The notes beneath the pieces were generated by a model. It saw nothing but the letters and a program-made list of their open reading frames with translations, made no database searches and was not told the origin of the DNA. Positions 44,604-54,005 of a DNA stretch of 64,000 nt are shown piece after piece. Positions within the stretch are counted from its first letter, which is position 1. Every line of letters begins with the position of its first letter. Both the position numbers and the translations under genes were made by a program. Location of the stretch: the NCBI GenBank assembly GCA_963824095.1, contig CAWGNS010000008.1, forward strand, positions 2,728,001 through 2,792,000, read 5' to 3'. The stretch comes from JBBDWJ01 sp963824095 (GTDB lineage Bacteria; Acidobacteriota; Terriglobia; Bryobacterales; UBA6623).

Positions 44604-45584
44604 AAACCGCGTTGGTCACCGGGGGCGCCGGCTTTATCGGGTCCGCCCTGGTTCGAGGGCTGCTGCGGGAGGGCGTCGAGCGCGTAGTTGTGGTCGACAG
44701 CCTGCTCTCGGGCAAGCGCGAAAACCTCGCCGATGTGGAGGGCCCGATCGAGTTTCACCGTCTCGACGTTCGCGACTACGACGCCATCGAGCCGCTGTTT
44801 GCGGGCATTGACGTCGTGTTCCACGAAGCCGGCTTGGCCTCGGTGCCGCGTTCGATCGAAGAACCGGTGCTGGCGCACGACATCAACATCGGCGGCACGC
44901 TGAATGTCTTGCTTGCCGCGCAGCGCGGCGGCGTGCGCCGGGTGGTGTTCGCGGCTTCGTCGTCGGCCTACGGCGACTCGCCCGAGTTGCCCAAGACCGA
45001 GCAACTGCCGCCGCAGCCCAAATCGCCCTACGCCGTCCAAAAGCTGACCGGGGAATACTACGGGCGCGTGTTTTGGGAGGCATTTGGGCTCGAGACGGTC
45101 TCGCTGCGCTACTTCAACGTGTTCGGGCCGCGTCAGGACCCCGCTTCGCCCTATTCGGGCGTGCTCTCGATTTTCAGCACCTGCTTGCTCGAAGGCCGCG
45201 CGCCGACGATCTTCGGCGACGGCGAGCAGTCGCGGGATTTCATCTACGTGGAAGACATCGTGCGGCTCAACCTGCTCGCCGCCCGATCGGAGCAGGCGCC
45301 CGGCAAGGTCTACAACGCCGGCACGGGCCGACGCCACAGCCTAGCGGCAGACCTGGAGCCTGATGCAGGCGGCCGCGGGCGTCGAACTGCCGGCGCGGCA
45401 TGCGGCCGAGCGCGGCGGAGACGTGCGCCATTCGCAGGCCGACATCAGCCTGGCGCGCCGCGAACTGGGTTTCGAGCCCGCCATCGACTTCGCCGAAGGC
45501 CTACGGCGCACTTTGCAGTGGTACCGCGAGCAGGTAGAGACAGGCGCTCCCGCCTGTCCCTCGCCGCGGGGCGAGGCCTCGTGA
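44600..45584 (+). pseudogene. NAD-dependent sugar nucleotide epimerase, frameshifted near the 3' end
   Basis: Starts ATG 44600 with the Rossmann motif VTGGAGFIGSALVRGLLREG; FAASSSAYGD and PYAVQKLTGEYY give the Ser and YxxxK catalytic triad, and VSLRYFNVFGPRQDP is typical of WbpP-like UDP-sugar 4-epimerases. After KVYNAGTGRRHSL one extra base (within CCTAGCGGCAG, 45341-45346) shifts the frame; the expected continuation RQTWSLMQAAAGVELPA to the stop at 45584 is intact in the other frame. About 328 residues if corrected. The final residues (ETGAPACPSPRGEAS) come from a palindromic repeat lying in the gene end. Confidence 0.85.
45535..45558. repeat. Copy 2 of the GACAGGCG palindrome, inside a gene end
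   Basis: TAGAGACAGGCGCTCCCGCC and TGTC, the inverse complement of the element at 24321-24344. It encodes part of the last 17 residues of the epimerase reading frame, so the insertion of such an element may have extended the protein. Confidence 0.65.
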
Positions 45585-45672
45585 TGACCGCAGCCCATCT
45601 GACGGCCCCGCCGCGGCGTCCGGCCGGCGCGGTCCTCAGCGCTCGCGCCACGAACCTCCTCCCAGGCCTGCC

Positions 45673-46260
45673 GTGACCGAGCCATTCGAACAAGCGCTCG
45701 AGTTTGCGGCCCGCCTGCATCGCGGACAACGCCGCAAAGGGTCGGCCATCCCCTATGTGTCGCACCTGTTGGCGGTGACGTCGCTGGTTCTCGAGCATGG
45801 CGGCGACGAAGAGGAAGCGATCGCGGCGATGCTGCACGATGCGATCGAAGACATCGGCGGAGACAGCTTGCGGGGGCAACTGCACGACCGCTTCGGCGAA
45901 CGGGTGCTTGCGATCGTCGAGGGCTGCTCGGACTGCGACACCATCCCCAAGCCGCCCTGGCGCGAGCGCAAGCAGGCCTTCCTCGAGCGTCTGCCGCGAG
46001 CGACGCCTTCGGTTCGTCTGGTCTGCGCCGCCGACAAGCTACACAACGCGCGCTGTCTGCTGGCGGACTATCGTCGTGTCGGAGAGCGGCTCTGGGAACG
46101 GTTTCGAGGCGGCCGGGACGGCACGTTGTGGTACTATCGCGCGGTTACCGATGCACTACGCCGTGCCGCAACAACGCCGCTGGTCGAAGAGTTGGACCGC
46201 GCCGTGACCGAGCTGGAGCGGGCCGCGAATCCGGCCGGGGAAGCAACGCCGAGGGGCTAG
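45673..46260 (+). CDS. HD-domain hydrolase, SpoT/Mesh1-like
   Basis: 195 residues from GTG 45673. The sequence AARLHRGQRRKGSAIPYVSHLLAV with HDAIEDIGG follows the HD domain of RelA/SpoT hydrolases and Mesh1 (His, HD pair and downstream Asp near CAADKLHNARCLLADY). It lacks synthetase, TGS or ACT domains. It likely hydrolyses (p)ppGpp or another nucleotide pyrophosphate; substrate not shown. It follows the epimerase by 88 bases. Confidence 0.88.
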   Translation: MTEPFEQALEFAARLHRGQRRKGSAIPYVSHLLAVTSLVLEHGGDEEEAIAAMLHDAIEDIGGDSLRGQLHDRFGERVLAIVEGCSDCDTIPKPPWRERKQAFLERLPRATPSVRLVCAADKLHNARCLLADYRRVGERLWERFRGGRDGTLWYYRAVTDALRRAATTPLVEELDRAVTELERAANPAGEATPRG

Positions 46261-46509
46261 TGGGTTACGACGGCGCAGCTTCCCTGGTGTGCGCCGCCCG
46301 GGCCCGGGCAGGCCGTTTGCGAGCCGGACCGGGCCGTGAGCGGCCGCCTTCCGCGATCGATTCGAGCCATACCATGCGATGGCTTCCTACATCCGCGGCG
46401 CCGACTTCGCGATAGTGAGAGAAGGGCGGAGGGCGAGTCCACCTGGCGCGCCAGCCTGTTTGGGAAGCGGTGATTCCTACACGACAGAGGGAGACGATTT
46501 TTTTTCATC

Positions 46510-47277
46510 ATGCCTGAAACTGTTCTTTCCGTGATGGCTCATCCCGATGACGCCGAGTTCTTCTGTACCGGCACGTTGGCCCTGTTGCAGGAGAAGGGCT
46601 TCGAAATTCACATTGCCAGCATGACGCCTGGAGACAAGGGAAGCCGCGAGCATCCACCCGAGCGCATCGCGGGTATCCGCATCCAGGAAGCACGCAAGGC
46701 CGCCGCCAAGCTGCGAGGGCACTACCACTGCCTGGACCGCCGCGACCTTTTGGTTGCCTACGACCGCGACACGATCGAGGCTACCGTCGAGCTGCTGCGC
46801 GAGGTCGCGCCGACCATCGTGATCACGCATTCGCCGCAGGACTACATGCCCGACCACGAGTTCACCAGCCTGGTCACGCGTAACGCCTGCTTCGGTGCCC
46901 CGGCGCCGAACTTCGACACCGGGCGCAGGCCGTCGCATGCCTTCATCGAAAAGATTCCCCATCTCTACTACGCCAGTCCGGCGGCGGGAATCGACATCTT
47001 CGGGCGGCCGGTTCCCTCCACTCTGTTCATCGACATCTCGAACGTGATCGGGTTGAAGGCCGACATCCTGGCTTGCCACGAAAGCCAGCGCGCCTGGTTG
47101 GAAGCGCATCACGGCATGGACGAATACCTCGAAGAGATGCGGCGCTGGAGCGCGGCGTTGGGCCGCGAGATCGGCGTGGAGTACGCCGAGGGCTTCCGGC
47201 AGCACGTCGGGCATCCTTACCCGCAGGATGACCGGCTGGGGGCGCTGTTGGGGGGCGTGAAGCGCGACGCGGCGTAG
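46510..47277 (+). CDS. PIG-L family deacetylase
   Basis: 255 residues, cytoplasmic. The metal motif MAHPDDAEFFCTGTL lies at residues 9-23 and HSPQDYMPDHEFTS holds the other ligands, both typical of LmbE/PIG-L amidohydrolases that deacetylate N-acetylglucosaminyl conjugates. A GAGGGAGACGA stretch upstream serves as ribosome binding site, followed by an unusual run of eight Ts just before the start. Compare the large exported family member at 1-2564. Confidence 0.93.
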   Translation: MPETVLSVMAHPDDAEFFCTGTLALLQEKGFEIHIASMTPGDKGSREHPPERIAGIRIQEARKAAAKLRGHYHCLDRRDLLVAYDRDTIEATVELLREVAPTIVITHSPQDYMPDHEFTSLVTRNACFGAPAPNFDTGRRPSHAFIEKIPHLYYASPAAGIDIFGRPVPSTLFIDISNVIGLKADILACHESQRAWLEAHHGMDEYLEEMRRWSAALGREIGVEYAEGFRQHVGHPYPQDDRLGALLGGVKRDAA

Positions 47278-47470
47278 TTCTGGATGGCCCTCTCGCCGCG
47301 GATGAAGCCGCGGCGCCCCACAAAGCTGCCGGGCAGCCGAGTTCCAGTGAGGGGGGCCGCCCGGCCTTGCGGCGGGTGACTCCGCGACGCAATTCAGCCT
47401 TTCCCGCGGGCCCGCTTAGGGCTGTTTCGGCGTGGCGTACACCCCCCCATTCGCCCTACAGTAGGACGAG

Positions 47471-48928
47471 ATGGCACCGTCCAAGCGACGATTTACCACC
47501 GCCGCGACGCTGGCCGCCGCCTTGGGCCTGTTGGTCTCCTGCGGCTCCAACGCCAATCGCCCCCTGGCGCAACAGCCCACTACGGCCCGTTCCGCCGACG
47601 GCGCCTACATTGCCTGGGTCGAGCACATCATCGACGACGAAGCACATGCCGGCGGCGTACCGCTGCGCGGCGCCGATGGCCTGCAACTGGGCGACCTCGA
47701 CAACGACGGCAATCTCGACATCGTTTCCGTCCACGAAGAGAGCGACCACGTCCGTGTCGCCTTCGGGTCCAGCAACCCCGGCGACTGGTTCCGCCTTTCG
47801 CTTGCCGAAGGCTTTGAAGCCGGCTTGGCCGAGCACGCCGCATTGGGCGATCTCAATCGCGACGGCTTTCTCGATGCCGTCATTGCCTGCGAGGAAGGCC
47901 ACCTGCTCTATCTCCAGAACCCCGGCGGCACGGTGCGCGGCTTTCGCTGGGAGCGGGTGATTCCGGAAGTATCCCGGGACCGCGGCTCCTGGGTTCGCGC
48001 CTTTACCGCCGATCTCAACGGCGACGGCCGTCTGGAAGTCGTTGCCGCCAACAAAGGCACCTCCAAGGGATATGAGCCGAACCAGGATCTCCCTCCAACG
48101 CCGATTTCCTGGTTCGAAGTGCCTGAAAATCCGCTCGATGGCGCCGCCTGGAAAGAACACGCGCTGACCTCCGTCAAGGTGCCGATCAATGCGCAGCCGG
48201 TGGATCTGGATGGCGACGGCGACCTCGACATTTTCGGGGGCTCGCGCGACGAGTTCCGGATCTTCTGGCTCGAAAATCTCGGCGGCAGCGAGATCTCCTT
48301 CCGCGAGCATTCCATCTCGATCGTCGCGGCGGGCGAATTTCCGCCAGGCGACATCAAGGTCAACGGCTTCAACCTGGGTTTTCACGACTTCAATGGCGAC
48401 GGGCGGCTCGACGTCGTCGTGGTGGCCTCCAACTGGTTGGTTTGGCTCGAGCAGCCGGCCGATTTCGCCCAGCCCTGGAAGCTGCATCCCATCGGAACGC
48501 TGCAGCCGGACGAGTTGGCGGGGTTTGCGATCGCCGACATCAACGGCGACGGCAAGGCCGATGTGATGACGGGCGCCCGCAGCGCTGGCCCGCGCGATGA
48601 AGACGCCCCGGAAGTGAAGGTGTCGGACGCGCTGGGCCGCCTGGCCTGGTTCGAAAATCCCGGCGACCCGGCCGGCGTCTGGGTGCGCTACGACATCTCG
48701 CGCCGCAAGCGCGGCATGTACGACGCATTCATCGCGCGAGACATGGACGGCGACGGCGATATCGACTTCGTATCCACCCGCGGCAACAGCGGAAAATACG
48801 ACGGCGTGTTCTGGCTCGAGCAGCTCCGCTCGTCCATCGCGCTACGCGCTTTCGAGCCCGGCAGAAAGCCCGACAGCGAACAGATGCCCTTGCCGCCGCC
48901 CAGCGGAACCGCCGGCAGCCCTCACTAG
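47471..48928 (+). CDS. FG-GAP/VCBS repeat lipoprotein
   Basis: 485 residues. A lipoprotein signal ends at lipobox LVSC (about residue 24). The mature part has at least five beta-propeller repeats with calcium-binding DxDxDGxxD loops: DLDNDGNLDIVSVH, DLNRDGFLDAVIA, DLNGDGRLEVVAA, DLDGDGDLDIFG, DINGDGKADVMTG and DMDGDGDIDFVST. It is exported and probably surface-exposed; no enzyme domain is seen. A short Pro-rich tail closes it. Confidence 0.9.
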   Translation: MAPSKRRFTTAATLAAALGLLVSCGSNANRPLAQQPTTARSADGAYIAWVEHIIDDEAHAGGVPLRGADGLQLGDLDNDGNLDIVSVHEESDHVRVAFGSSNPGDWFRLSLAEGFEAGLAEHAALGDLNRDGFLDAVIACEEGHLLYLQNPGGTVRGFRWERVIPEVSRDRGSWVRAFTADLNGDGRLEVVAANKGTSKGYEPNQDLPPTPISWFEVPENPLDGAAWKEHALTSVKVPINAQPVDLDGDGDLDIFGGSRDEFRIFWLENLGGSEISFREHSISIVAAGEFPPGDIKVNGFNLGFHDFNGDGRLDVVVVASNWLVWLEQPADFAQPWKLHPIGTLQPDELAGFAIADINGDGKADVMTGARSAGPRDEDAPEVKVSDALGRLAWFENPGDPAGVWVRYDISRRKRGMYDAFIARDMDGDGDIDFVSTRGNSGKYDGVFWLEQLRSSIALRAFEPGRKPDSEQMPLPPPSGTAGSPH

Positions 48929-49193
48929 CCTCAGCCCACGAGGCGCAACCGCACTAGGCATCAACCCGGTGGCGCGGGCCTGCGGCCGGCCGCGTCGGCG
49001 TGCACGCGGACCTTTGCTGGTGGGGCCGCGACAGCCAACCGGCCACCCGCTTACCTCGCTGCCGGCTTGCTCTGCCACCAGCCTATTCTGCGTCCGAAAG
49101 CCCGGGAACGGCCGCCTCAGGCGGACGCTGCCGGCCGGAGGCCCGCGCCACCCAGCGTTGCTGTTCCCGGATGGCAGCAAAAAAGGCCTGCGT

Positions 49194-49222
49194 TTGGGAA
49201 CCTTCGGACGGGACGTTACAAT
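49194..49222 (+). promoter_or_regulatory. Putative promoter in the mscS leader
   Basis: TTGGGA (49194-49199) and TACAAT (49217-49222), 17-base spacer. TACAAT is a good -10. The nearest downstream gene start is 49575. Confidence 0.4.
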
Positions 49223-49300
49223 AGAAAGAAGCTGGCGAACCTCCAAAGGGCGCCGGCGCGCCGGGTAGCGGCAGGGGCCCAGGCAGCTCGCAACAAAAAG

Positions 49301-49330
49301 AAACAAAACGAACCCGTTCGTCGTTTGTTT
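49301..49330 (+). other. AT-based hairpin in the mscS leader
   Basis: AAACAAA-ACGAAC pairs with GTTCGT-CG-TTTGTTT around CC, with a two-base bulge. A-run on the left and T-run on the right mean it could act as a weak terminator in either direction or as a leader structure. Confidence 0.35.
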
Positions 49331-49574
49331 TCAACGTTTCATTCCTGGGGCCGCGCGGCGGACGACGTTGGCGATTGCAAGCTTCTTGCTTTGAGCCCGC
49401 TCCGGTTCTCCGGGCAATATCCACCGGAGCTTCCTCTCCCGCCAACGGGCATCCACGGTTGTTGGTCCTCGTCAGCTCGGCGTTGGTCCCGCTTCGGGTA
49501 GCCTCACGCGCCGGCACGGTCCTCCCGCAAAAGCCCTACCCCAACCGATTGTTGTCGAAGAGAGCGACCCCCTT

Positions 49575-50573
49575 ATGGACCCAATCCTGAACCAATTCCG
49601 TGACTTCTTTACCGTCGAGCGCCTTACGCCGTTTGTCTTGTCGCTAGCGCGCGTCATTGCCATTCTGATCGCCGCGTTGGTTGCCTCCAAGCTGGCCAGC
49701 CGCTTTGTCCGGGTGTTGCGCAATCGCATCGTCGAGATGATGAAGCGGCATCGCGGCACCGAACCGACGCTGGAGCTCGAAAAACGCGCCGCCACCATCG
49801 GCGGGATCATCCGCAAGACGGTTGGCGGCGTGATCTGGATACTGGCCCTGGTGATGGCGCTGAAGGAGGTGGGCTTCGATATTGCGCCGATTCTCGCCGG
49901 CGCGGGCGTCGTCGGCCTGGCGGTCGGTTTCGGCGCGCAAAACCTGGTGCGCGACGTCATCACCGGGCTGTTCATGCTGATGGAGAACCAGATCAGCGTC
50001 AACGACGTCGCCATCATCAACGGCACCGGCGGCCTGGTCGAAGAGGTCAACCTGCGCACCACCGTGCTGCGCGGCCTCGATGGCACCGTCCACGTTTTCC
50101 CCAACGGCGCCATCACCAGCCTTGCCAACATGACGCACGAGTTCTCGTTCTACGTCTTCGACGTCGGCGTCGCCTATAAGGAAGACACGGACCGCGTTGT
50201 CGAGGTTCTCAAGGACATCTCCGAGAAGATGCGCCAGGAGGACGACTATCGTCTGCTGATCCTGGAGCCGCTCGATGTGCTGGGCGTCGACCAGTTCGGG
50301 GACTCGGCGGTGGTGGTCAAGGTACGCCTGAAGACCATGCCAAGCAAACAATGGCAGGTGGGCCGCGAAATGAACCGCCGCATCAAGAAGCGCTTCGACG
50401 AGGAAGGCATCGAGATCCCCTTCCCGCACCAAAGTCTCTATTTCGGGGAAGCCAGCAAGCCGATCAAGTTGCAGTTGGAGGGTTCGAGCCGCGAGGAGTT
50501 GAAGCAGGCGATCCGGGAAGTGCTGGCCGAGGCGAAGCAGGGCGCCGCGGAGTCAGCGGACAAGACCGAGTAA
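49575..50573 (+). CDS. Small-conductance mechanosensitive channel MscS family
   Basis: 332 residues. Three transmembrane helices in the first 120 residues; the pore helix is GLAVGFGAQNLVRDVITGLF (the Gly/Ala-rich TM3 of MscS) followed by the beta domain VNDVAIINGTGGLVEEVNLR. The C-terminal alpha/beta vestibule follows, ending with a Glu/Lys-rich tail. It would release solutes on osmotic downshock. ATG 49575 is used. Confidence 0.94.
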   Translation: MDPILNQFRDFFTVERLTPFVLSLARVIAILIAALVASKLASRFVRVLRNRIVEMMKRHRGTEPTLELEKRAATIGGIIRKTVGGVIWILALVMALKEVGFDIAPILAGAGVVGLAVGFGAQNLVRDVITGLFMLMENQISVNDVAIINGTGGLVEEVNLRTTVLRGLDGTVHVFPNGAITSLANMTHEFSFYVFDVGVAYKEDTDRVVEVLKDISEKMRQEDDYRLLILEPLDVLGVDQFGDSAVVVKVRLKTMPSKQWQVGREMNRRIKKRFDEEGIEIPFPHQSLYFGEASKPIKLQLEGSSREELKQAIREVLAEAKQGAAESADKTE

Positions 50574-50660
50574 ACAGGATCCGCGAATCCCGGCCGGTTG
50601 GTTGCGGCCGTGTGTTGCCCGCGGAGCGTTACGAGCCCCGGACGGGCGAGTGGGCGTGGT

Positions 50661-51076
50661 CTACCGCCTCAGCCTCGCGACCTGCTGCTCGAGCATGCGG
50701 ACGCGGCTCTCGATCATGCGGTCGTAGCTGCTCGAAGCCGCGCCGACCGGCTGCCGCAGCGATTGCGCCTCCAGGCGCTCGACCCGGCTTTCCAAGCGGC
50801 TCAGGCGGCTTTCGAGCGCCGCATCGCTGAGCCGCGCGGGCGCTTCCCCGCGGTCTGGAGCGCCTTTTCGACAGCCGCCAGTCGTTGATCGGTAGCATCC
50901 AAGCGCTGCTCGAGGGTCGCCGGCGTTGCCTCGGTCTGCCGGGACTGCTGGGCCTCTTGTGTCGGTTGGGCCTGAGTCTGACCGGTTTGTGGAGGCTGCT
51001 GCCCCCACAACGCCGACCAGATCGCGACGGCCGCGGCGGCGAGCAGCATTGTTCGCAGCCATGTTGTTCGCCGCAT
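50661..51076 (-). pseudogene. Exported coiled-coil protein, frameshifted
   Basis: From ATG 51076 the frame gives a signal-like N-terminus (LRTMLLAAAAVAIWSALWG) and a Gln/Thr-rich stretch, then EQRLDATDQRLAAVEKALQ. The coiled coil then continues in another frame (LESRLSRLESRVERLEAQSL, RMIESRVRMLEQQVARLRR) to the stop at 50661. The join is near 50850 in a GCGGGGAAG run, where one base seems missing (or two extra). Corrected length about 138 residues. Unknown family; it resembles small exported coiled-coil proteins. Its divergent or antisense neighbours give no clue. Confidence 0.6.
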
Positions 51077-51645
51077 CTTGTTCGCAACAATGTCGTCATA
51101 GCTGTCTCCCGGACTGAGTATACCGGGAGATCCCTCGCCTGCCGCGGGAGCGCGCCGCGCGGCGGCGCGAGCCTCCGGGCCGCAGCGTCAACTTGCGACG
51201 ACGCCGCGTCGGCGCGCACGCCGACGTTGCACAGGCAACCGCAGCCGAGCCGCCCCCGAATCCCAACAACAGAGCCGCAGGCGCGAGCCGGCAGGCCGAA
51301 GCCGCTGAATGCCAGGGTGAAGCTCATCGCCGCCGCCGAAACGCCCCTTCCGCCCCGACGGCCTGCATCGAATCGCTCCTCCCGTTCCCCCGAACTCCCG
51401 CCGCGCTGCGGCCCGCCGGCTCACGCCTGCGGTCTGTTTTCGCGAGTCCCGCATCACTGCCCTGGGTGCGGACGCCGTAGGCCAGTTCGCGGCACAGGCA
51501 AACCTGCCTGTGCAGGACCGACAAGATCGTCCGTCCCAGCGTCGATCTGCGATTCGACGTCTGCGTACGACCTGCGGTCGACATCCCCGCGCAGGCTAAG
51601 ATGGTTTCTCGGCGGCCTTCACGCGGTTCGCCCCCGCCGGCGCTC
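51077..51645. other. Intergenic region with tandem palindromes
   Basis: 569 bases between the coiled-coil gene and the aminotransferase. It is Arg/Pro-coding in chance frames with no credible gene. Two palindromes lie in tandem (51492-51536). No promoter match stands out. Confidence 0.5.
51492..51536. repeat. Tandem palindromes, GCACAGGCA type plus GGACCGAC type
   Basis: GCACAGGCA-AACC-TGCCTGTGC (51492-51513) is perfect, and its neighbour GGACCGAC-6-GTCCGTCC (51515-51536) has one mismatch. The first matches the copy at 2623-2644. Confidence 0.6.
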
Positions 51646-52860
51646 ATGTTCAGCTCGCGCACCAACTGGCCGAAGACCCCCAATCCGCTGGCGGTAGCGC
51701 TCGACGAACGCCGCGCCAGCGGACTTCCCGTGGTGGACCTCACCGAATCGAACCCGACCTGCACCGGGCTCGACTACCCCCGCGACGCCATCCTTGATGC
51801 GATGGCGAGCGCCGCCTCGATGCGCTACGAGCCGCATCCGCGCGGGCTGCTCCAGGCGCGCGAGGCGATCGCCGGCTACTATGCCGAGTCGGGCATTCCC
51901 GTCGACCCCGAGTCGATCGTTCTGGCCGCCGGCACCAGCGAAGCGTATTCGCACGCCATGCGGCTGCTCGCCGGACCCGGCGATGAGATTCTGTGCCCCT
52001 CGCCGAGCTATCCGCTGTTCGATTTTCTGGCGGATATCAACGACGTACAGCTCGTTCCCTACCCGCTGGTTTACGACCACGGCTGGCGGATCGATCTGGA
52101 GAGGTTGCGTGCCGGCCTCAGCGCCCGCACCCGCGCCATCGCCGTAGTGAACCCAAACAATCCAACCGGCTCGTACCTGAGTCGCGACGAACTGGCGGCT
52201 CTCTCCAAACTGGCGCAGAGCCACGACCTCGCGCTGATCGTCGACGAAGTGTTTCGCGACTACGCCTGGCCCCGCCGGCCGGCCGGACCCGCTTGGGAGC
52301 CGTCTTCCGGGCCTGGCGCGGCCGCGGTCGCTTCCACGGCGGGAACCGGCTCGTGCCTGACGTTGACTCTCAACGGGCTTTCGAAACTGGCCGCGCTGCC
52401 CCAGATGAAGCTCGCCTGGACGGTGGTCAGCGGCCCGACGGGCGTTGCGGCCGAGGCGCTGTGGCGCCTGGAAGTGATCGCAGACACTTTTCTATCGGTC
52501 GGAACGCCAGTGCAGCATGCCGCAGGAGCGTTGTTGAAGCTAGGGGAGAGTCCGCGGCGTCAGATCCTCGAACGCGTGCTCGACAATCTCGCTTTTGTCG
52601 ACAGCGCCTTGCGGCGCGGCGGCGCGGTCGACCGGCTTGCCGCCGATGGCGGCTGGTATGCGGTTCTACGAGTTCCGAACATCCGCAGCGACGAGGAATG
52701 GGCGGTCCAACTCCTCCAGGCCGAGGGCGTTTACGTCCATCCGGGGCACTTTTTCGGCTTTCCCCGCGACGGGTTTCTGGTCGTCAGCCTGCTGACCGAA
52801 CCGCGGCGATTCCGGCCGGGTATCGAGAAGATCAGCGGCCATGTCGAGAGATCATCGTGA
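51646..52860 (+). CDS. PLP-dependent class I/II aminotransferase
   Basis: 404 residues from ATG 51646; upstream in-frame starts give a Pro/Arg-rich tail unlike the family. The fold-type I aminotransferase pattern is complete: TESNPTCTGL, LAAGTSEAYSHAMRLLAGPG, VVNPNNPTGSYLSRDEL, IVDEVFRDYAW, and the PLP lysine in LNGLSKLAALPQMKLAW. YVHPGHFFGFP near the end is also typical. It likely transaminates an aromatic or branched amino acid; the substrate is not assignable. No MocR domain is fused. Confidence 0.93.
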   Translation: MFSSRTNWPKTPNPLAVALDERRASGLPVVDLTESNPTCTGLDYPRDAILDAMASAASMRYEPHPRGLLQAREAIAGYYAESGIPVDPESIVLAAGTSEAYSHAMRLLAGPGDEILCPSPSYPLFDFLADINDVQLVPYPLVYDHGWRIDLERLRAGLSARTRAIAVVNPNNPTGSYLSRDELAALSKLAQSHDLALIVDEVFRDYAWPRRPAGPAWEPSSGPGAAAVASTAGTGSCLTLTLNGLSKLAALPQMKLAWTVVSGPTGVAAEALWRLEVIADTFLSVGTPVQHAAGALLKLGESPRRQILERVLDNLAFVDSALRRGGAVDRLAADGGWYAVLRVPNIRSDEEWAVQLLQAEGVYVHPGHFFGFPRDGFLVVSLLTEPRRFRPGIEKISGHVERSS

Positions 52861-53017
52861 GGCCGCGGCGGCTCCGCGGTAGGGCCGTCCTGTGTGGCGA
52901 TTGTAACGGGTCGGCGGCTGGTAGCCTCCTTGGAGAGGAGGGCGGTCGGCGCCAGTGGCGGCGCGTTCGCGCCGTCGCGTCCACGCGAATACTCAGCTCC
53001 CAGGAGGATACGGGCAA

Positions 53018-53911
53018 GTGCCGGAACGAACCAAGATTGGGATCATGGCCTCGCGCCACTCCGCGTTCTATAGTCCGCTGATCGGCGTGATGGCCGGCGG
53101 GTTTCTCAAGGAAGAGGGGCTGGAGGCCGACTATGCGGTGTTGCAGCCGGGGCAGCGCTCGCGTGAGATGCTCGCTCGCGGCGCCGTGGACGTGATGCAG
53201 TCGGCGGTTGGCTCCAACTGGGGGCCGCTCGAGCAGGGCGAGACCGGTCTGCCGGTACACTTTGCCCAGATCAACCGCCGCGACGGTTTCTTCCTTGCCG
53301 GGCGGAAGCCGGGCCCCGACTTCCAGTGGAAGAGACTCGAAGGGGCGACCCTGCTGGCCGACCATGGCAGGCAGCCCTTGCTGATGCTGCGCTACGCCGC
53401 TCACGCTCAAGGAGTGGACTGGAGCAAGGTCCAGCTCATCGATGCCGGCAGCGTCGAAGAGATGGACCGCCTGTTTCGCGGCGGGCAAGGGGACTATATC
53501 CACCAGCAGGGGCCGGCCCCGCAGCAGCTGGAGACCGACGGCGCCGGCTACGTTGTCGCCTCGGTCGGCGAGGCGATGCCCGAGGTGGCCTTCAGCAGCC
53601 TGCTGGCCACGCGTGGGTTCCTGGCTTCCGCCAACGCCAAGGCGTTCGTACGGGCTTACGGCAAATCGCGGCAGTGGGCACGCGAGGCCCCGCCAGAGGA
53701 GATTGCCGACCGCGAGGCGTCTTTTTTCCCGGGAATCCACCGCACGACCTTGGCGGCGACCATCGGGCGCTATCAGCGGCTGGGAACCTGGGATGGGGAT
53801 CTGGCGATTCCAGAGGAACTCTACGACCAGGCATTGGAGGTCTTCCTCTTTGGCGGCGCCATCACGCGGCGGCACGCCTATGATCAGGTGTGCGTGCAGC
53901 CGCCGGCGTAG
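53018..53911 (+). CDS. NMT1/THI5-like ABC substrate-binding family protein, without signal peptide
   Basis: 297 residues from GTG 53018, with a clean AGGAGG site at 53002-53007. The fold matches THI5/NMT1-type binding proteins: PLIGVMAGGFLKEEGLEADY, then GAVDVMQSAVGSNW and DYIHQQGPAPQQLETDG. It has no export signal, so it may be a cytoplasmic enzyme such as a pyrimidine-synthase-like member rather than a transporter subunit; no permease or ATPase gene is adjacent. Confidence 0.82.
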   Translation: MPERTKIGIMASRHSAFYSPLIGVMAGGFLKEEGLEADYAVLQPGQRSREMLARGAVDVMQSAVGSNWGPLEQGETGLPVHFAQINRRDGFFLAGRKPGPDFQWKRLEGATLLADHGRQPLLMLRYAAHAQGVDWSKVQLIDAGSVEEMDRLFRGGQGDYIHQQGPAPQQLETDGAGYVVASVGEAMPEVAFSSLLATRGFLASANAKAFVRAYGKSRQWAREAPPEEIADREASFFPGIHRTTLAATIGRYQRLGTWDGDLAIPEELYDQALEVFLFGGAITRRHAYDQVCVQPPA

Positions 53912-54005
53912 GAAATCTTCGCAACGATCCAGGGGCGTCTCGTCGGCATCGCCCCTTCGGGGCGCTGGAAAAATGCCGAACGCTGTGAGCCGCCCGCCGG
54001 AGCGC

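Larger units (their letters stand above)
48929..49574. other. Long leader region ahead of mscS
   Basis: 646 bases without a believable gene. A sigma70-like promoter (49194-49222) and an A/T-stem hairpin (49301-49330) fall in it, which would give an unusually long 5' leader of about 345 bases. The left part is GC-rich with several small palindromes. Confidence 0.5.
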
